64,000 nt of DNA from Planctomycetaceae bacterium. Its GTDB lineage: Bacteria; Planctomycetota; Planctomycetia; Planctomycetales; Planctomycetaceae. Positions 43,891 to 53,168 of this stretch are shown piece by piece (the stretch's first letter is position 1; every line of letters starts with the position of its first letter). The notes beneath the pieces are model-generated. The model was not told the DNA's origin. It made no database searches and saw nothing but the letters and a program-made list of their open reading frames with translations. Position numbers and translations under genes: made by a program. The stretch is taken from NCBI GenBank assembly GCA_041398825.1, contig JAWKTX010000002.1, positions 124,001-188,000 of the forward strand. The letters are read 5' to 3'.

Positions 43891-44610
43891 ATGCATTCAA
43901 ACATCAATCGACATTGTGCAACGAATCGACAATCAGCTTTGTCACGGTACGCCTTCTTCCGTCGATGGCAGATGGTCACCATCTGCCTGCTGGTAATCGG
44001 TTCAGCAGGTTTCGCAACTGCGTGGTCCGGCCGGTCGGCACAGGCTCAATCCGGACCTGTTGTCGAACTGAGCAGCACGCGTGAAAGCCTGAGCCTTAAA
44101 GAGGAAAGTAACAGCTTACTTGAGGTGGACGCTGACAGCGACAACGCCACACCCTTCGAATTGGCGATGATTCAGTTCAACCTGTTCGACGAAATCAGAC
44201 AAATCGACAACGAGTCCCTCGCACCGTTTCTTTACGGCACCTCAGCGTTCCCTGAAATGGAGTTCAAACTGCTTGTCCATTCTGTTGTCAACGATCCGTT
44301 CGATGACCGAGAGAATCGCATGCTCCACGTCGCAGTGCGATCCGGCAATGAACTTTATGCGTGGCTGCTGATGCAATGCGGTGCCGACCCGTTTCTTTTG
44401 AACGATGCCAGAGAGACGGCGTTCGAGGCAGGCTTCAGTGTACCAACCCCGTTTGCTCAGGAAGCTCGCGACCAGGTCTTTGCTGCCCTTCGGGATCGCA
44501 ACGCGGATGATGCCGTTCGTACAGCGATGCGACCCGATGATCGTCGACCTCGTCTGGACGAATTTCAGCGGACTGCCGAAGCCGAACAGAGCTCGACAAC
44601 GGATACCTGA
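43891..44610 (+). CDS. secreted protein with an ankyrin-like repeat
   Basis: About 239 residues. The N-terminus carries a signal peptide (MVTICLLVIGSAGFATAWSG). The body has an Asp/Glu-rich region and one or two ankyrin-like repeats (RMLHVAVRSGNELYAWLLMQCGADPFLLND). The C-terminal ~50 residues are acidic/basic and disordered. The ankyrin-like match is seen in the motif pattern only. The ATG is chosen over an in-frame upstream extension because it places the signal peptide at the terminus. Confidence 0.7.
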   Translation: MHSNINRHCATNRQSALSRYAFFRRWQMVTICLLVIGSAGFATAWSGRSAQAQSGPVVELSSTRESLSLKEESNSLLEVDADSDNATPFELAMIQFNLFDEIRQIDNESLAPFLYGTSAFPEMEFKLLVHSVVNDPFDDRENRMLHVAVRSGNELYAWLLMQCGADPFLLNDARETAFEAGFSVPTPFAQEARDQVFAALRDRNADDAVRTAMRPDDRRPRLDEFQRTAEAEQSSTTDT

Positions 44611-44806
44611 ACTATTGTCTCCGCGCGATCAGGTCCGGGGGTGATTGAGAACCCCGGTTTCCGATCTGAGTTTAGAGTTTGTGTGAATGAGCTCGAACTC
44701 TTCCCTTCACCTTTGCACGCGCAACGCCGATGATTCTCCCCAAGTTGTGGTGATTTCACAGATACGCCACAGCACAAGAATCTCGAAGTTTTTCGGGCTT
44801 CGTCAC

Positions 44807-44840
44807 ACAGGTTGGGTTTCGACAGACAGGTCGGGTTTCG
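44807..44840 (+). repeat. 15 bp direct repeat upstream of yidD
   Basis: ACAGGTTGGGTTTCG (44807-44821) and ACAGGTCGGGTTTCG (44826-44840), with a 19 bp period, differ at one base. They lie 26-59 bp before the yidD start, close enough to be a regulatory site, but chance is possible. Confidence 0.35.
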
Positions 44841-44865
44841 TTAAACAGATGATAGGGAGTCGTCG

Positions 44866-45177
44866 GTGTGCAACCTCCGGGACAGTCACGAACAGGACGG
44901 CGAGGCAGGCCGTGACGCTCGGCAGTCTGAAGACGAACGTGCAGAGTTGTCGGTTCACGTTCTTAGATGGCCATCATTTTGCGTTGTGGCGTTAATCCGG
45001 GCCTACCAGAGACTGTTAAGTCCATTGCTGGGTAAAAGGTGTCGTTTTCAACCGACGTGCAGCCAATATGGCATTCTTGCCGTTGAAAAATATGGCTGCA
45101 TCCCGGGCCTCTGGAAGACGATCTGCCGCATCAGCCGCTGTCATCCCTGGAATCAGGGAGGCTACGACCCTCCGTGA
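44866..45177 (+). CDS. yidD: membrane protein insertion efficiency factor YidD
   Basis: A 103-residue protein whose second half has the YidD signature LIRAYQRLLSPLLGKRCRFQPTCSQYG, with the conserved cysteines, and ends in RCHPWNQGGYDPP. YidD helps membrane-protein insertion near YidC. About 40 N-terminal residues precede the conserved core, more than usual; a later start is possible, but the GTG at 44866 is preceded by GGGAG at a 6-base spacing. The rhomboid gene is convergent, ending 90 bp away. Confidence 0.88.
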   Translation: MCNLRDSHEQDGEAGRDARQSEDERAELSVHVLRWPSFCVVALIRAYQRLLSPLLGKRCRFQPTCSQYGILAVEKYGCIPGLWKTICRISRCHPWNQGGYDPP

Positions 45178-45266
45178 AGTCTCCTTGCTAACGATGCAGA
45201 TACCCGATGGATTTCATTCAACGGGAACGATTTGCATTCAGGCAGCCGCTACGGCGACGCGGGCCA

Positions 45267-46163
45267 CTATTTGCCTTTGCGCATCTGCTTGCTGGCCTGG
45301 GTCAGAAAATTGCGTTCCTTCGCCGTTAAACTGGCCTCACCCTGTTCACTGATTTTCTTCAGCAGTTCATCGACCTTGTCTGCGACGTCCACTTCCGGTT
45401 GGGTCCCCGGGCTGAAGACACGAAGATTTGTTTTCGGCTTTCGACGCTGCTGCAACCGTCCGGCAAATCGATCCCACCAGCTGCTCAGGTGCATGTGCCA
45501 GCGGAAGTAAAGATAGCCAAACAGCAGGCCACCCACATGAGCCGAGTGGGCGATTGTGGATCCGCCTGAGCCACCGGTGAGCTGATCAATCATTGGATAG
45601 ACATCGAATGCCACAAATGCGGCCAGCAGCCAGCGAGCTTCTACGGGGACGATTCCCATCAATAACAGGGTCTGCCTGGGGTTATACATCACAAAGAGCA
45701 TGAAAACGGCGAGCACAGCGCCGGACGCACCGACAACGTGAACGTTGGTGTTCATGAAAGAGTAGAAGGCGATGGAGCACAGCCCCGCAAAGATCGCAGA
45801 CGTCAGGTAAAACCAAAGGAACTCGCGATCTCCCAAACGATCCACGACCCACTGACCAAGGGAATACAGGGCCAGCATGTTCAAAGCAATGTGTGTGATC
45901 TTTCCTTCGTCGTGACAGAAAGCGTACGTGAGCACACGCCAGATTTGCCCCTGCTGAAATATTGAAGACGGAGAGGCTTCGAGAAAACTCTGAATCAGAG
46001 AAGTCCCGCCCGGTCGCCCGGTCATCAGCTGAAGGAAGTAAACCGCGACGGTGACAATGATGACTTTTGTCAACATTGACATCTGCGATCGGCGACGAGG
46101 CTGGTGTTCCCAACCGTCGTATCCTTCATCATCTCGAACGTAATCGCGGTTTTCCAATCCCAT
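45267..46163 (-). CDS. rhomboid intramembrane serine protease
   Basis: A 298-residue membrane protease with six or more hydrophobic helices. The catalytic Ser147 is in GASGA and the His209 in HSAHVGGLLFG. The loop HIALNMLALYSLG before them is the rhomboid HxxxN-type motif. The C-terminal cytoplasmic region (VDELLKKISEQGEASLTAKERNFLTQASKQM) is the tail seen in many bacterial rhomboids. It cleaves transmembrane segments; the substrate is unknown. The N-terminus (about 30 residues) is soluble and charged. Confidence 0.93.
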   Translation of the reverse strand: MGLENRDYVRDDEGYDGWEHQPRRRSQMSMLTKVIIVTVAVYFLQLMTGRPGGTSLIQSFLEASPSSIFQQGQIWRVLTYAFCHDEGKITHIALNMLALYSLGQWVVDRLGDREFLWFYLTSAIFAGLCSIAFYSFMNTNVHVVGASGAVLAVFMLFVMYNPRQTLLLMGIVPVEARWLLAAFVAFDVYPMIDQLTGGSGGSTIAHSAHVGGLLFGYLYFRWHMHLSSWWDRFAGRLQQRRKPKTNLRVFSPGTQPEVDVADKVDELLKKISEQGEASLTAKERNFLTQASKQMRKGK

Positions 46164-46582
46164 TCGAATTATCCAGCTTCCGGCTCTTTATGTGTGCAGG
46201 GCATGTTTCATGTTCAGGTTGTCGACAGAGATCCTGGTCCATCGTCGTAGCAAATGTCGCCGGTATGCCATTGCTATTGAATTGCGGACCGGTTTGTTTT
46301 CAACAGACGTTCAATGAATCGATTGCCAGAGGTTTGTCCACAGTCGAGTTCACACGGTGAAAAACGACGATGTGATTTGATTCCGATCCGCGACGCGCCC
46401 GCGGAATTTGCATAATCGCCGGAATCAATAGTAAAATTGCGGGGTATCCCGACTTACGCATTCACGGGATCGCCGTGTGCTGAGTCCACAAATTCCGACT
46501 GGACAAATGAAGAGTTCTGGCCTGTTGAGCGAACCCTGTGTGCAGAATCGGCGTCCGCCCGACGGGGCCTGCAGCAACCGGA
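46164..46582. other. intergenic region upstream of the rhomboid gene
   Basis: About 420 bp between two minus-strand genes, downstream of the methyltransferase and upstream of the rhomboid start. No gene or repeat is recognised. Confidence 0.5.
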
Positions 46583-47257
46583 TCAATCCGATTGGTCCTC
46601 GGCAGGGCCAGCAGAGAAATCGCACACGAACACGGCGTAGTCCATGAATCCACTTCTGACAGTATAGACATGCAGAGATGGTTGCGTGGCCGGGCGTTCC
46701 GAGTCGTCTGACAGAGCGTGCTCGATCAGCTTCCTGTATCCATCCGCAGCACGGATACAGGCCCCGAGATCCAGGCGATGCGCGACGTGCCCGACGATGT
46801 TCCACCAGGGGGCAGGAATGTCCTCCCAGACGACCAGTCTTCCGCTCGGTTTGATGACTCGAATGGCTTCCTTTAGTACCGCAACAGCATCGTCATCTGT
46901 CAGATGATGAATCACGCCGGAAATGAATGCGGCGTCAAAGTCATCACCTTTGAATGTCAGCTGACGGGCGTCGCCCGTTTCGAACCGATGCTCCGGAAAC
47001 TTACTCCGCGCAGCGTTTGTGTAGACAGGGGAAATGTCGATTCCAACGTACTGATTCGCTGGAAAGTGCGCCGCGTACAAACCCGTTCCGCAACCAATAT
47101 CCAGCACTTTCCAGGCGACATCGCGACCTGTTGAACTCAAATGCGATTTAATAATTTGTCGATGCTGAACAAACCCTCCTTCCAGCACCCACCTGAGTGA
47201 ATCGAATAGTGCAGGACGGCCAGCTAGCCAGCTGACAATGGACTTGATTGCATTCAT
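46583..47257 (-). CDS. SAM-dependent class I methyltransferase
   Basis: A 224-residue methyltransferase with a short N-terminal helix, motif I VLDIGCGTG (about residues 51-59), the acidic GIDIS strand and ETGDARQL, and a VIHHLTDDD post-III region. The substrate is unknown. It overlaps the upstream small membrane protein gene by 4 bp (47254-47257), which in turn overlaps the sigma-54 activator gene, so the three are one operon. Confidence 0.9.
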   Translation of the reverse strand: MNAIKSIVSWLAGRPALFDSLRWVLEGGFVQHRQIIKSHLSSTGRDVAWKVLDIGCGTGLYAAHFPANQYVGIDISPVYTNAARSKFPEHRFETGDARQLTFKGDDFDAAFISGVIHHLTDDDAVAVLKEAIRVIKPSGRLVVWEDIPAPWWNIVGHVAHRLDLGACIRAADGYRKLIEHALSDDSERPATQPSLHVYTVRSGFMDYAVFVCDFSAGPAEDQSD

Positions 47258-47748
47258 GACAACAGCACTGCAAAGAAAGCGAATGCTCCGGTAAAAAATG
47301 CCAGCGCCAGTCCCAGTAAAGGCAACACTCGCGGTTCACGACGAAGGCCATAAAACAGACAGACAAACAGCGCTATCAGTGTCAGAGCTGTGCTGAGTCC
47401 CATGGCGACGACAATAGCCCAGGCCAACGGGTCGGAAGAGGATATTGTTTCGGCCCGACCGGTCTTCACGGTAAACTGCACGAGTGCAATCCACACCCCG
47501 TGCCCTGCCAGTTGTAAAAGGCTCAGCACAAATCCTACCAGTCCCGGGCGATTCTCTTTCTGCAGCTTCTGAAGCAGCTCTCGAATACTGGCCGGATCTT
47601 TAGATGCCTCCATTTCTGACCGTGTGTCTGTCGAGGGTTTTCCTGTCGACAATGCGCCAATTGACGCAAACCCTTTCAAAGGCCTGGCAGTTTTCTTCGA
47701 ACGTGTTTTCTTTCTTCGACTCACCTTCAGGCTACTCCGATCCGCCAA
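47254..47748 (-). CDS. small polytopic membrane protein
   Basis: A 164-residue protein with a basic, Ser/Lys-rich N-terminus of about 60 residues and three hydrophobic helices in the second half. No domain is recognised. It overlaps the sigma-54 activator gene by 17 bp and the methyltransferase gene by 4 bp, so translation is probably coupled. Confidence 0.75.
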   Translation of the reverse strand: MADRSSLKVSRRKKTRSKKTARPLKGFASIGALSTGKPSTDTRSEMEASKDPASIRELLQKLQKENRPGLVGFVLSLLQLAGHGVWIALVQFTVKTGRAETISSSDPLAWAIVVAMGLSTALTLIALFVCLFYGLRREPRVLPLLGLALAFFTGAFAFFAVLLS

Positions 47749-49714
47749 CTTCTTTCATCTCCAGCTGCTTCATCTTGCGATACAGATTTGATCGATGAAG
47801 CCCAAGCAGTCTTGCTGCGTCTGTCATATTATCTTTTACCTGGTGAATACTTCGGCGAATGAAGTCTCGTTGAAATTCACGTGTTGCCGCTTCCAGTCCC
47901 AGATCCAGAGACAACTGCGAAGCGTTGTTAGTTTCGGGACTCAAGATGAATGCCACGTCGTCGGCTTCAACTCGATCCCCCTGTGTCAGAAAGGCCAATC
48001 GCTCCATCAGATTCCGAAGCTCTCTGATGTTCCCGGGCCAGGCGTGGGACTGGAGTCGGCGGCGAGCCTCGGAGGAAAGTATTAAGTGAGGTCTTCTTGC
48101 CTGAGAAGAGAATCGTTTCATGAAGAATTCCGCCAGTGGAAGAATGTCCTCCGGACGCTCTCGCAGTGGTGGCAGGTCCAGCGTTACGACGCTCAGTCGG
48201 TAATACAGGTCTTCGCGGAATTTACGAGCCCTGACCGCTTCACTTAAATTTGCATTTGTGGCGGCAACGATACGGACATTCACGGGGATCTGTTGCGAAC
48301 CGCCGACCCGGGTGATGACTTTCTGCTCCAGAACCCGCAATAATTTTGCCTGCCCATTCAGGCTCATGTCTCCGATCTCGTCCAGGAACAGAGTCCCGCC
48401 GTCAGCCACTTCAAACTTACCGGGACGCATTTCGCGTGCGTCGGTGAACGCACCTCGCTCGTGCCCGAATAATTCGCTTTCCAGAAGTGAATCTGTCAAT
48501 GCAGCGCAATTTACGGGAACGAAGGGGCATGCCGCACGCGATCCTCCGTAATGCAATGACTGAGCAACAACTTCCTTTCCTGTTCCACTCTCACCAAGTA
48601 CCAGAACCGGCAAATCGGTCGATGCAAGGCGATGAACCGTGTCCCGCAATGCGACAATCGCAGCACTTTCCCCGACGATGGAGACACCGCTTGTGACTTG
48701 TTCCGCCAACTGGCTGTGACTGCGGTGGAGCAGGTTTCGTTCCTGCAGATTTCTCAACGCAACAGCGGCCTGCGTCCCGAGTTCCTGCAGGCATTCCACA
48801 TCGTCGTCATTGAACGGCCCATCTCCGTTGCGATTGATACCCTCGAAGGCACCCATGACTGTGCCGTCGGCATCGCGCAGGGGAACACAAATCAGATTGT
48901 TGGTCTTGTACTTATTGGCAACGTCCACTTCCTTGTTAAATCGGGGGTCGTTGTAAGCGTCGTCCACTCGAATCGCTTTGCCGGTCCGAAGCGTTTCACC
49001 GACGATACCTTCCTTTGCCGGCAGCCGAAGTGACGCCCCTTTCACACCGAGTGCAGGGCGAGCTTCAACTTCATTGCGTTCCCGGTCCCAAAGGAAAATG
49101 CTGCTGCGATCACAATCCAGAAGCCGCGTTGCTTCGTTGGCGATTTGTTCGAGTAACGGGGCCGTGTCTTCAGCTGATGACAATCGTGACGCAATGCTCA
49201 ACGTCGATCGAAGTCGATCAACCTGTTGTCGGTTCTTCAGTTGTCGATCCGCCAGACGCAGCGAAATCGAAAGGGATCGACCGATAATCAAACCTGAATC
49301 CAGCAGGTCACCATCGGTGTGCCGCGTCGCGACGACCAGCATGTCCGCAACGGGACCACCTGTCTGCAATGGAAAGGCTCCCAGTGTCCAGTTCTGAGCT
49401 GTCGACTGCAGTCCGGCCTTATCGCGATCATAGGCCTGATCCCAGAATTCCGTCTGGCTAATCGTCAGTGTGTGCTGGCCATGTTCGGCGACGGTTTTCC
49501 ACGCGGGGCCCGGTACCCGCCTCACCAAAGCGATCCATTGCACCGAAAGTTCCGTCGCAATTTCGGCCAGTGCAGGACGCAGGAAGGAATCGAGCGTCTT
49601 GACTTCCAGAGCGTCTGCCAGCAGTTTTCCATTTAGCTGCACCAGCGTTGCGTGGGCATTTCCGGGGGCAAACAACGAAACCTGATTCCAGGACTTCCAT
49701 TCAACGGCAGCCAA
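47732..49714 (-). CDS. sigma-54-dependent activator with GAF sensor and GAFTDA loop
   Basis: A 660-residue enhancer-binding protein. Residues about 1-165 form an unrecognised sensor region, about 170-330 a GAF-like domain, about 345-585 the AAA+ domain, and the last ~50 a Fis-type helix-turn-helix (VKDNMTDAARLLGLHRSNLYRKMKQL). Walker A is GESGTGKE and Walker B GGTLFLDEIGD. The loop that contacts sigma-54 reads GAFTDA instead of the canonical GAFTGA; this substitution occurs in some activators but may alter sigma-54 dependence. No ATG lies in the first ~120 codons. A TTG at 49714 with AGGAG nine bases upstream is the best start. It heads the operon with the membrane protein and methyltransferase. 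Confidence 0.88.
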   Translation of the reverse strand: MAAVEWKSWNQVSLFAPGNAHATLVQLNGKLLADALEVKTLDSFLRPALAEIATELSVQWIALVRRVPGPAWKTVAEHGQHTLTISQTEFWDQAYDRDKAGLQSTAQNWTLGAFPLQTGGPVADMLVVATRHTDGDLLDSGLIIGRSLSISLRLADRQLKNRQQVDRLRSTLSIASRLSSAEDTAPLLEQIANEATRLLDCDRSSIFLWDRERNEVEARPALGVKGASLRLPAKEGIVGETLRTGKAIRVDDAYNDPRFNKEVDVANKYKTNNLICVPLRDADGTVMGAFEGINRNGDGPFNDDDVECLQELGTQAAVALRNLQERNLLHRSHSQLAEQVTSGVSIVGESAAIVALRDTVHRLASTDLPVLVLGESGTGKEVVAQSLHYGGSRAACPFVPVNCAALTDSLLESELFGHERGAFTDAREMRPGKFEVADGGTLFLDEIGDMSLNGQAKLLRVLEQKVITRVGGSQQIPVNVRIVAATNANLSEAVRARKFREDLYYRLSVVTLDLPPLRERPEDILPLAEFFMKRFSSQARRPHLILSSEARRRLQSHAWPGNIRELRNLMERLAFLTQGDRVEADDVAFILSPETNNASQLSLDLGLEAATREFQRDFIRRSIHQVKDNMTDAARLLGLHRSNLYRKMKQLEMKEVGGSE

Positions 49715-50079
49715 TCGTTCGCACTCCTGTCTTTCACCACTCAAAGCGACCCGCAGAATCGTCGACGTTTGTCGGTGAATCCTTCTTGTCGCACGGATTG
49801 ACTCCGCTCACACTCCTGCGCCATCCAGATGATGACGCCGGGAAGGTTAACCGTCGCGAACCGGATGTCAATGGCACTGTCGGTCTGATAATGGAATGAC
49901 CAGCAGGGCGGTGTTCGAGTTCCCGCAGGAACTGCAAGTACCAGAAAATCTGCGCAAACCTCTCATTTTGCCTTGTTGAGCGGCACTGTCGATGCGCGAG
50001 TGGCTGTTGGTGAAGGCTGTTGACGGAAGAAGAAAATACCTACACTTCCGGACCACTCGATTCTGGACAGGTTACATCA
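49715..50079. other. divergent intergenic region
   Basis: About 365 bp between the sigma-54 activator and the GNAT gene. Apart from the ribosome-binding site of the activator I see no gene, repeat or clear promoter. Confidence 0.5.
49724..49728 (-). promoter_or_regulatory. ribosome-binding site supporting a TTG start for the sigma-54 activator
   Basis: The minus strand reads AGGAG, nine bases before TTG at 49714. The in-frame TTG at 49744 has no comparable site. Confidence 0.6.
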
Positions 50080-50562
50080 ATGGATTCAGGTTTGATTCTT
50101 CGACGCGCCGCAGAGAATGATGCGGAAACGATAGCCCGGTTCAATTGCCAGCTTTGCGAGGAAACGGAGCATCGTTCGCTGGACCCTGCGACAGTTCTTC
50201 GAGGTGTTGTCCGCGGTCTGCAAAAAAACGAGGATGTTCAGTACTGGGTTGCCGAAAGTTCAGCCCCTGCGGGACAGGAAGTCGTCGGCCAGCTGATGAT
50301 TACGCGTGAGTGGAGTGACTGGCGAGATGGCTGGATGATGTGGCTGCAGAGCGTTTATGTCGCAGCGCCTTTCCGTGGACAGGGAATCTTCAGGCAACTG
50401 TTGTCGCACGCGATTGGTGAAATGCAACGAAGCCCCGACATTGTGGGGCTCCGCCTGTACGTCGAAGCTGAAAACAGTCGAGCGATGGAAGTCTATCAGA
50501 GACTGAAGTTTCAGGATGCTGGCTACCGAGTGATGGAACGTCTGTTTGATGGACGAAAGTAA
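50080..50562 (+). CDS. GNAT family N-acetyltransferase
   Basis: A 160-residue enzyme. The acetyl-CoA motif A is VYVAAPFRGQGIFRQLL, preceded by MMWLQS and followed by GLRLYVEAENSRAMEVYQRLKF, typical of GNATs. The acceptor is unknown. A start at 50080 (ATG) is preferred over the upstream TTG at 50020. It is convergent with the secreted orphan ending at 50624, 62 bp away. Confidence 0.9.
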   Translation: MDSGLILRRAAENDAETIARFNCQLCEETEHRSLDPATVLRGVVRGLQKNEDVQYWVAESSAPAGQEVVGQLMITREWSDWRDGWMMWLQSVYVAAPFRGQGIFRQLLSHAIGEMQRSPDIVGLRLYVEAENSRAMEVYQRLKFQDAGYRVMERLFDGRK

Positions 50563-50623
50563 CACTGCGACTGCTGAATAACCCACGCGCCAGCAAATTT
50601 ACAGGTATTGCAATGGGGTGCGA

Positions 50624-51598
50624 TCAGAGTCGAGTAAGCCCGGCTTCTGCGGGTGCAGCAATCCAGCGAATCTGATGAATCGGGCGACCCGTAGCGATTG
50701 CTTTACCGGGCCCGTTGACTGGAATGCCTCTTCCGGCCGTGCGCTGAACCGGCAGCACGTCTCGCAGCCGACTGACAAACATTTCTGGACGTTGATTCCT
50801 GGCAGAACTTTCCGGCGACAGCAAGTCGGTGGGATCCTCCGTCGAGCCTGATTCAGGCGTCGCGTCTTCTGCAGCCTTCGGTGCCTCTTCAGTTTCCGGG
50901 GTCCCGGAAAGTGGATCCGAAATGGGAGGCTTGTTGGTAGCGCGAGGCGTGAGGGATGGGAAATCGTCGTTTCCTGATCCACCAGAGTCACCGCCAGATG
51001 GTGCCCACCGCTCGTTTTCGCGACCGGTTCCGACACCTCCCGTGGGCTCATCAAGAGGCCCCCGATTGTTGTCAAACAAATCGGGTTCTCCGCCTGAGCG
51101 GGCTGGATCCGCAGGCAGGAAACCGTCACTGGGATCATCATAGGTCCGGCGCGGCGTATCTTCGAGACCGTCGCGAGGGTCGGTTCCCAGATTGTCTCGA
51201 CGACGCTCAAGGTCTTCAGCAGGTCGTTCTGGTTCGGATTTTTCGCGAAAGTTGGGATCAGCGCTGGGTTTCAACGTTCCGGATTCGACGACGCCACAAC
51301 CTGTGGAACAACCCGTTCCGCACCCGACACCACCACAATTACCGACACCGCAGCTTCCACCGCAATTGCTGCATGGAGAGCAACCGCAATCAAATGAACC
51401 ATAGCCCGCGGAATATGGGCTGCCGCCCCAGCCTGAGTAGCCATACATCGGTACAGGTGCCATGGGCATTGGAGCATAGCCAACGCCCCAGAAGCCCGGT
51501 GAGAATGGCGAATAGCAGGACCCGAATTGTGCTGAGGCTGTCTCGCAGGTGAATAATCCTGCCAGTGCAATCAAACCCAATTTGCTGAAAACTCGCAT
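50624..51598 (-). CDS. secreted Gly/Cys-rich hypothetical protein
   Basis: About 324 residues. It has a signal peptide (VFSKLGLIALAGLFTCETASA) and an aromatic, Pro/Met/Gly-rich stretch. A short cluster of Cys-Gly repeats (DCGCSPCSNCGGSCGVGNC, GVGCGTGCSTGCG) with 12 cysteines follows, then a long acidic, Pro/Asp/Ser-rich tail. The cysteine cluster could bind metal or be cross-linked in the envelope. No family is recognised. The start at 51598 is chosen for the signal peptide, but an ATG at 51616 is possible. The gene is divergent from the one at 51831. Confidence 0.65.
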   Translation of the reverse strand: MRVFSKLGLIALAGLFTCETASAQFGSCYSPFSPGFWGVGYAPMPMAPVPMYGYSGWGGSPYSAGYGSFDCGCSPCSNCGGSCGVGNCGGVGCGTGCSTGCGVVESGTLKPSADPNFREKSEPERPAEDLERRRDNLGTDPRDGLEDTPRRTYDDPSDGFLPADPARSGGEPDLFDNNRGPLDEPTGGVGTGRENERWAPSGGDSGGSGNDDFPSLTPRATNKPPISDPLSGTPETEEAPKAAEDATPESGSTEDPTDLLSPESSARNQRPEMFVSRLRDVLPVQRTAGRGIPVNGPGKAIATGRPIHQIRWIAAPAEAGLTRL

Positions 51599-51830
51599 GC
51601 GAGCGGACTTTCCCATACAGAAGCAGTAATCGATCATCGTTAGCCGTTTTACCCGTCCTAACAAGCGTTTGTCAAATGCCTGCAGACCAGATTGGGAGGT
51701 TGATGCTCGATTTTTGCCGCGGAATCGATCCACGCATTCGTTGACCGGTGATGGTCGTATTGACCTGATTTCCGTGATGCCAGTACTGTTCAGCTGTTAT
51801 TTAGCCCCGGTATTTCCATGGGACGACGTA

Positions 51831-53099
51831 ATGGATTACTCGTCACGCATCACTCTTGTCTCTCTGTCAGCTGCCGCGTGGATTTTCTGCGCGATGCACA
51901 GCGCTAATGCGTGGCAATTTCAGGAGGCATTATCGCCTGATGTCGACTCCAGCCCGGCACTGCTGGTGCTGACGGACGGGCGTCTGATCGAAGGGCAAAT
52001 CTCGTTGCGCGATGACGGCTACGAAGTTATTCAGCCGTCCGGACGCATTCATTTTCCATCGAGCAGCGTTCGATTTCCGGCCAACGACAAGAACGATGCA
52101 TATCAAAAGATGAAGTTGTCTCTGCCCGAACTGACGCCCAACCATCACATGGAACTCGCGAAATGGTGCGAACGTAACGAAATGCTGGCGGAGGCGCAAC
52201 GGGAGCTGATGGATCTTCTTCATCTGGATCCCAATCGCCAGGAAGCGAAAGAAATGCTTCTCGACATCATCCACAGGACCAATCCGAACTTGTTGACGCC
52301 CGATGCCGTCCCATCGCAGCAATCCGCCCATGCTTCTACTGAAACTGCTGACACGTCTGCGGATCGCGATCCGAACGAACCCCGATCCCTCCTGGGGCTT
52401 CGTCGATCAACAGCTCAGGAATTTACCAGTCGAGTCCAGTTGCTTGTCGTCAATAAATGCTTTGGCGGTTCCTGTCACTCCACAAATCATGCCACCATGC
52501 CACTGGTTTCGATACGCCAGAGAACGACACCCACTATTACAGAGAGGAATCTGGCGGCGGTGCTGAGGCACGTGAACCGTCAAAATCCCGATGACAGTGC
52601 CCTCCTGACTTTCGCCAGTTCCACCCACGGTGGTGCTCGTACAGCCCCACTTTCCGGTCGCACGGGTGCCGTGCAGTTTCAGTTGATCCGAGACTGGGTT
52701 CACAATGCTGCTGCGGATCTGGATTCCCTGGAAAATGCTCCCTCGTATCTTACAGCGGGTTCTGCGGAACAGGATGCACGAGCTTCGCTGAATTCTCCTT
52801 TCACCCGGGAGGCATCCGGGAACGATAGACAACCCGAACCAACTGTCCGTCAAGCTGGTTTCGAACCATCGGCCGGTGTTGGGTACGGTCGCCGATTATC
52901 CAGTCAGGAACTGGACCAGCGAATTCTCAACGAGCTTCGATTGATGGACCGAAGTGATCCATTCGACCCAGCCATCTTCAATCGAAAATACCACGCTGGC
53001 GCCGGAAACAGTCTTCCCGGCGACACGGGTACAGGAAACAACACGGGTACAGGAAACAACACGGTCACAGGAAATAACACGGTCACCGGAAACAATTAA
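51831..53099 (+). CDS. secreted protein with CX4CH motif and C-terminal 6-residue repeats
   Basis: About 422 residues. A signal peptide (LVSLSAAAWIFCAMHSANA) precedes a beta-rich domain with a DGRLIEGQISLRDDGYEV segment and a short TPR-like helix pair (EMLAEAQRELMDLLHLDPN). Near residue 210 the motif C-FGGS-CH (Cys210, Cys215, His216) resembles the heme or disulphide motif of planctomycete cytochrome-like proteins, though the four-residue spacing is unusual for heme c. The C-terminus is GTGNNTGTGNNTVTGNNTV-type, encoded by four 18 bp repeats (53025-53096) that end at the stop codon. It is followed after 69 bp by a lipoprotein gene. Confidence 0.68.
   Translation: MDYSSRITLVSLSAAAWIFCAMHSANAWQFQEALSPDVDSSPALLVLTDGRLIEGQISLRDDGYEVIQPSGRIHFPSSSVRFPANDKNDAYQKMKLSLPELTPNHHMELAKWCERNEMLAEAQRELMDLLHLDPNRQEAKEMLLDIIHRTNPNLLTPDAVPSQQSAHASTETADTSADRDPNEPRSLLGLRRSTAQEFTSRVQLLVVNKCFGGSCHSTNHATMPLVSIRQRTTPTITERNLAAVLRHVNRQNPDDSALLTFASSTHGGARTAPLSGRTGAVQFQLIRDWVHNAAADLDSLENAPSYLTAGSAEQDARASLNSPFTREASGNDRQPEPTVRQAGFEPSAGVGYGRRLSSQELDQRILNELRLMDRSDPFDPAIFNRKYHAGAGNSLPGDTGTGNNTGTGNNTVTGNNTVTGNN
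53025..53096 (+). repeat. four 18 bp tandem repeats at the 3' end of the CX4CH gene
   Basis: Units begin at 53025, 53043, 53061 and 53079, with sequence ACGGGTACAGGAAACAAC or a close variant. They encode (T)GTGNN / (T)VTGNN and end exactly at the stop codon. Unit 1 and unit 2 are identical, suggesting recent expansion and variable length. Confidence 0.9.
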
Positions 53100-53168
53100 A
53101 AGAACGATTCGAGTGCCGCCTGCGGGTACGGCAGGCACCGAAGCATTCTGCATGCGAAAGGAATCGCA

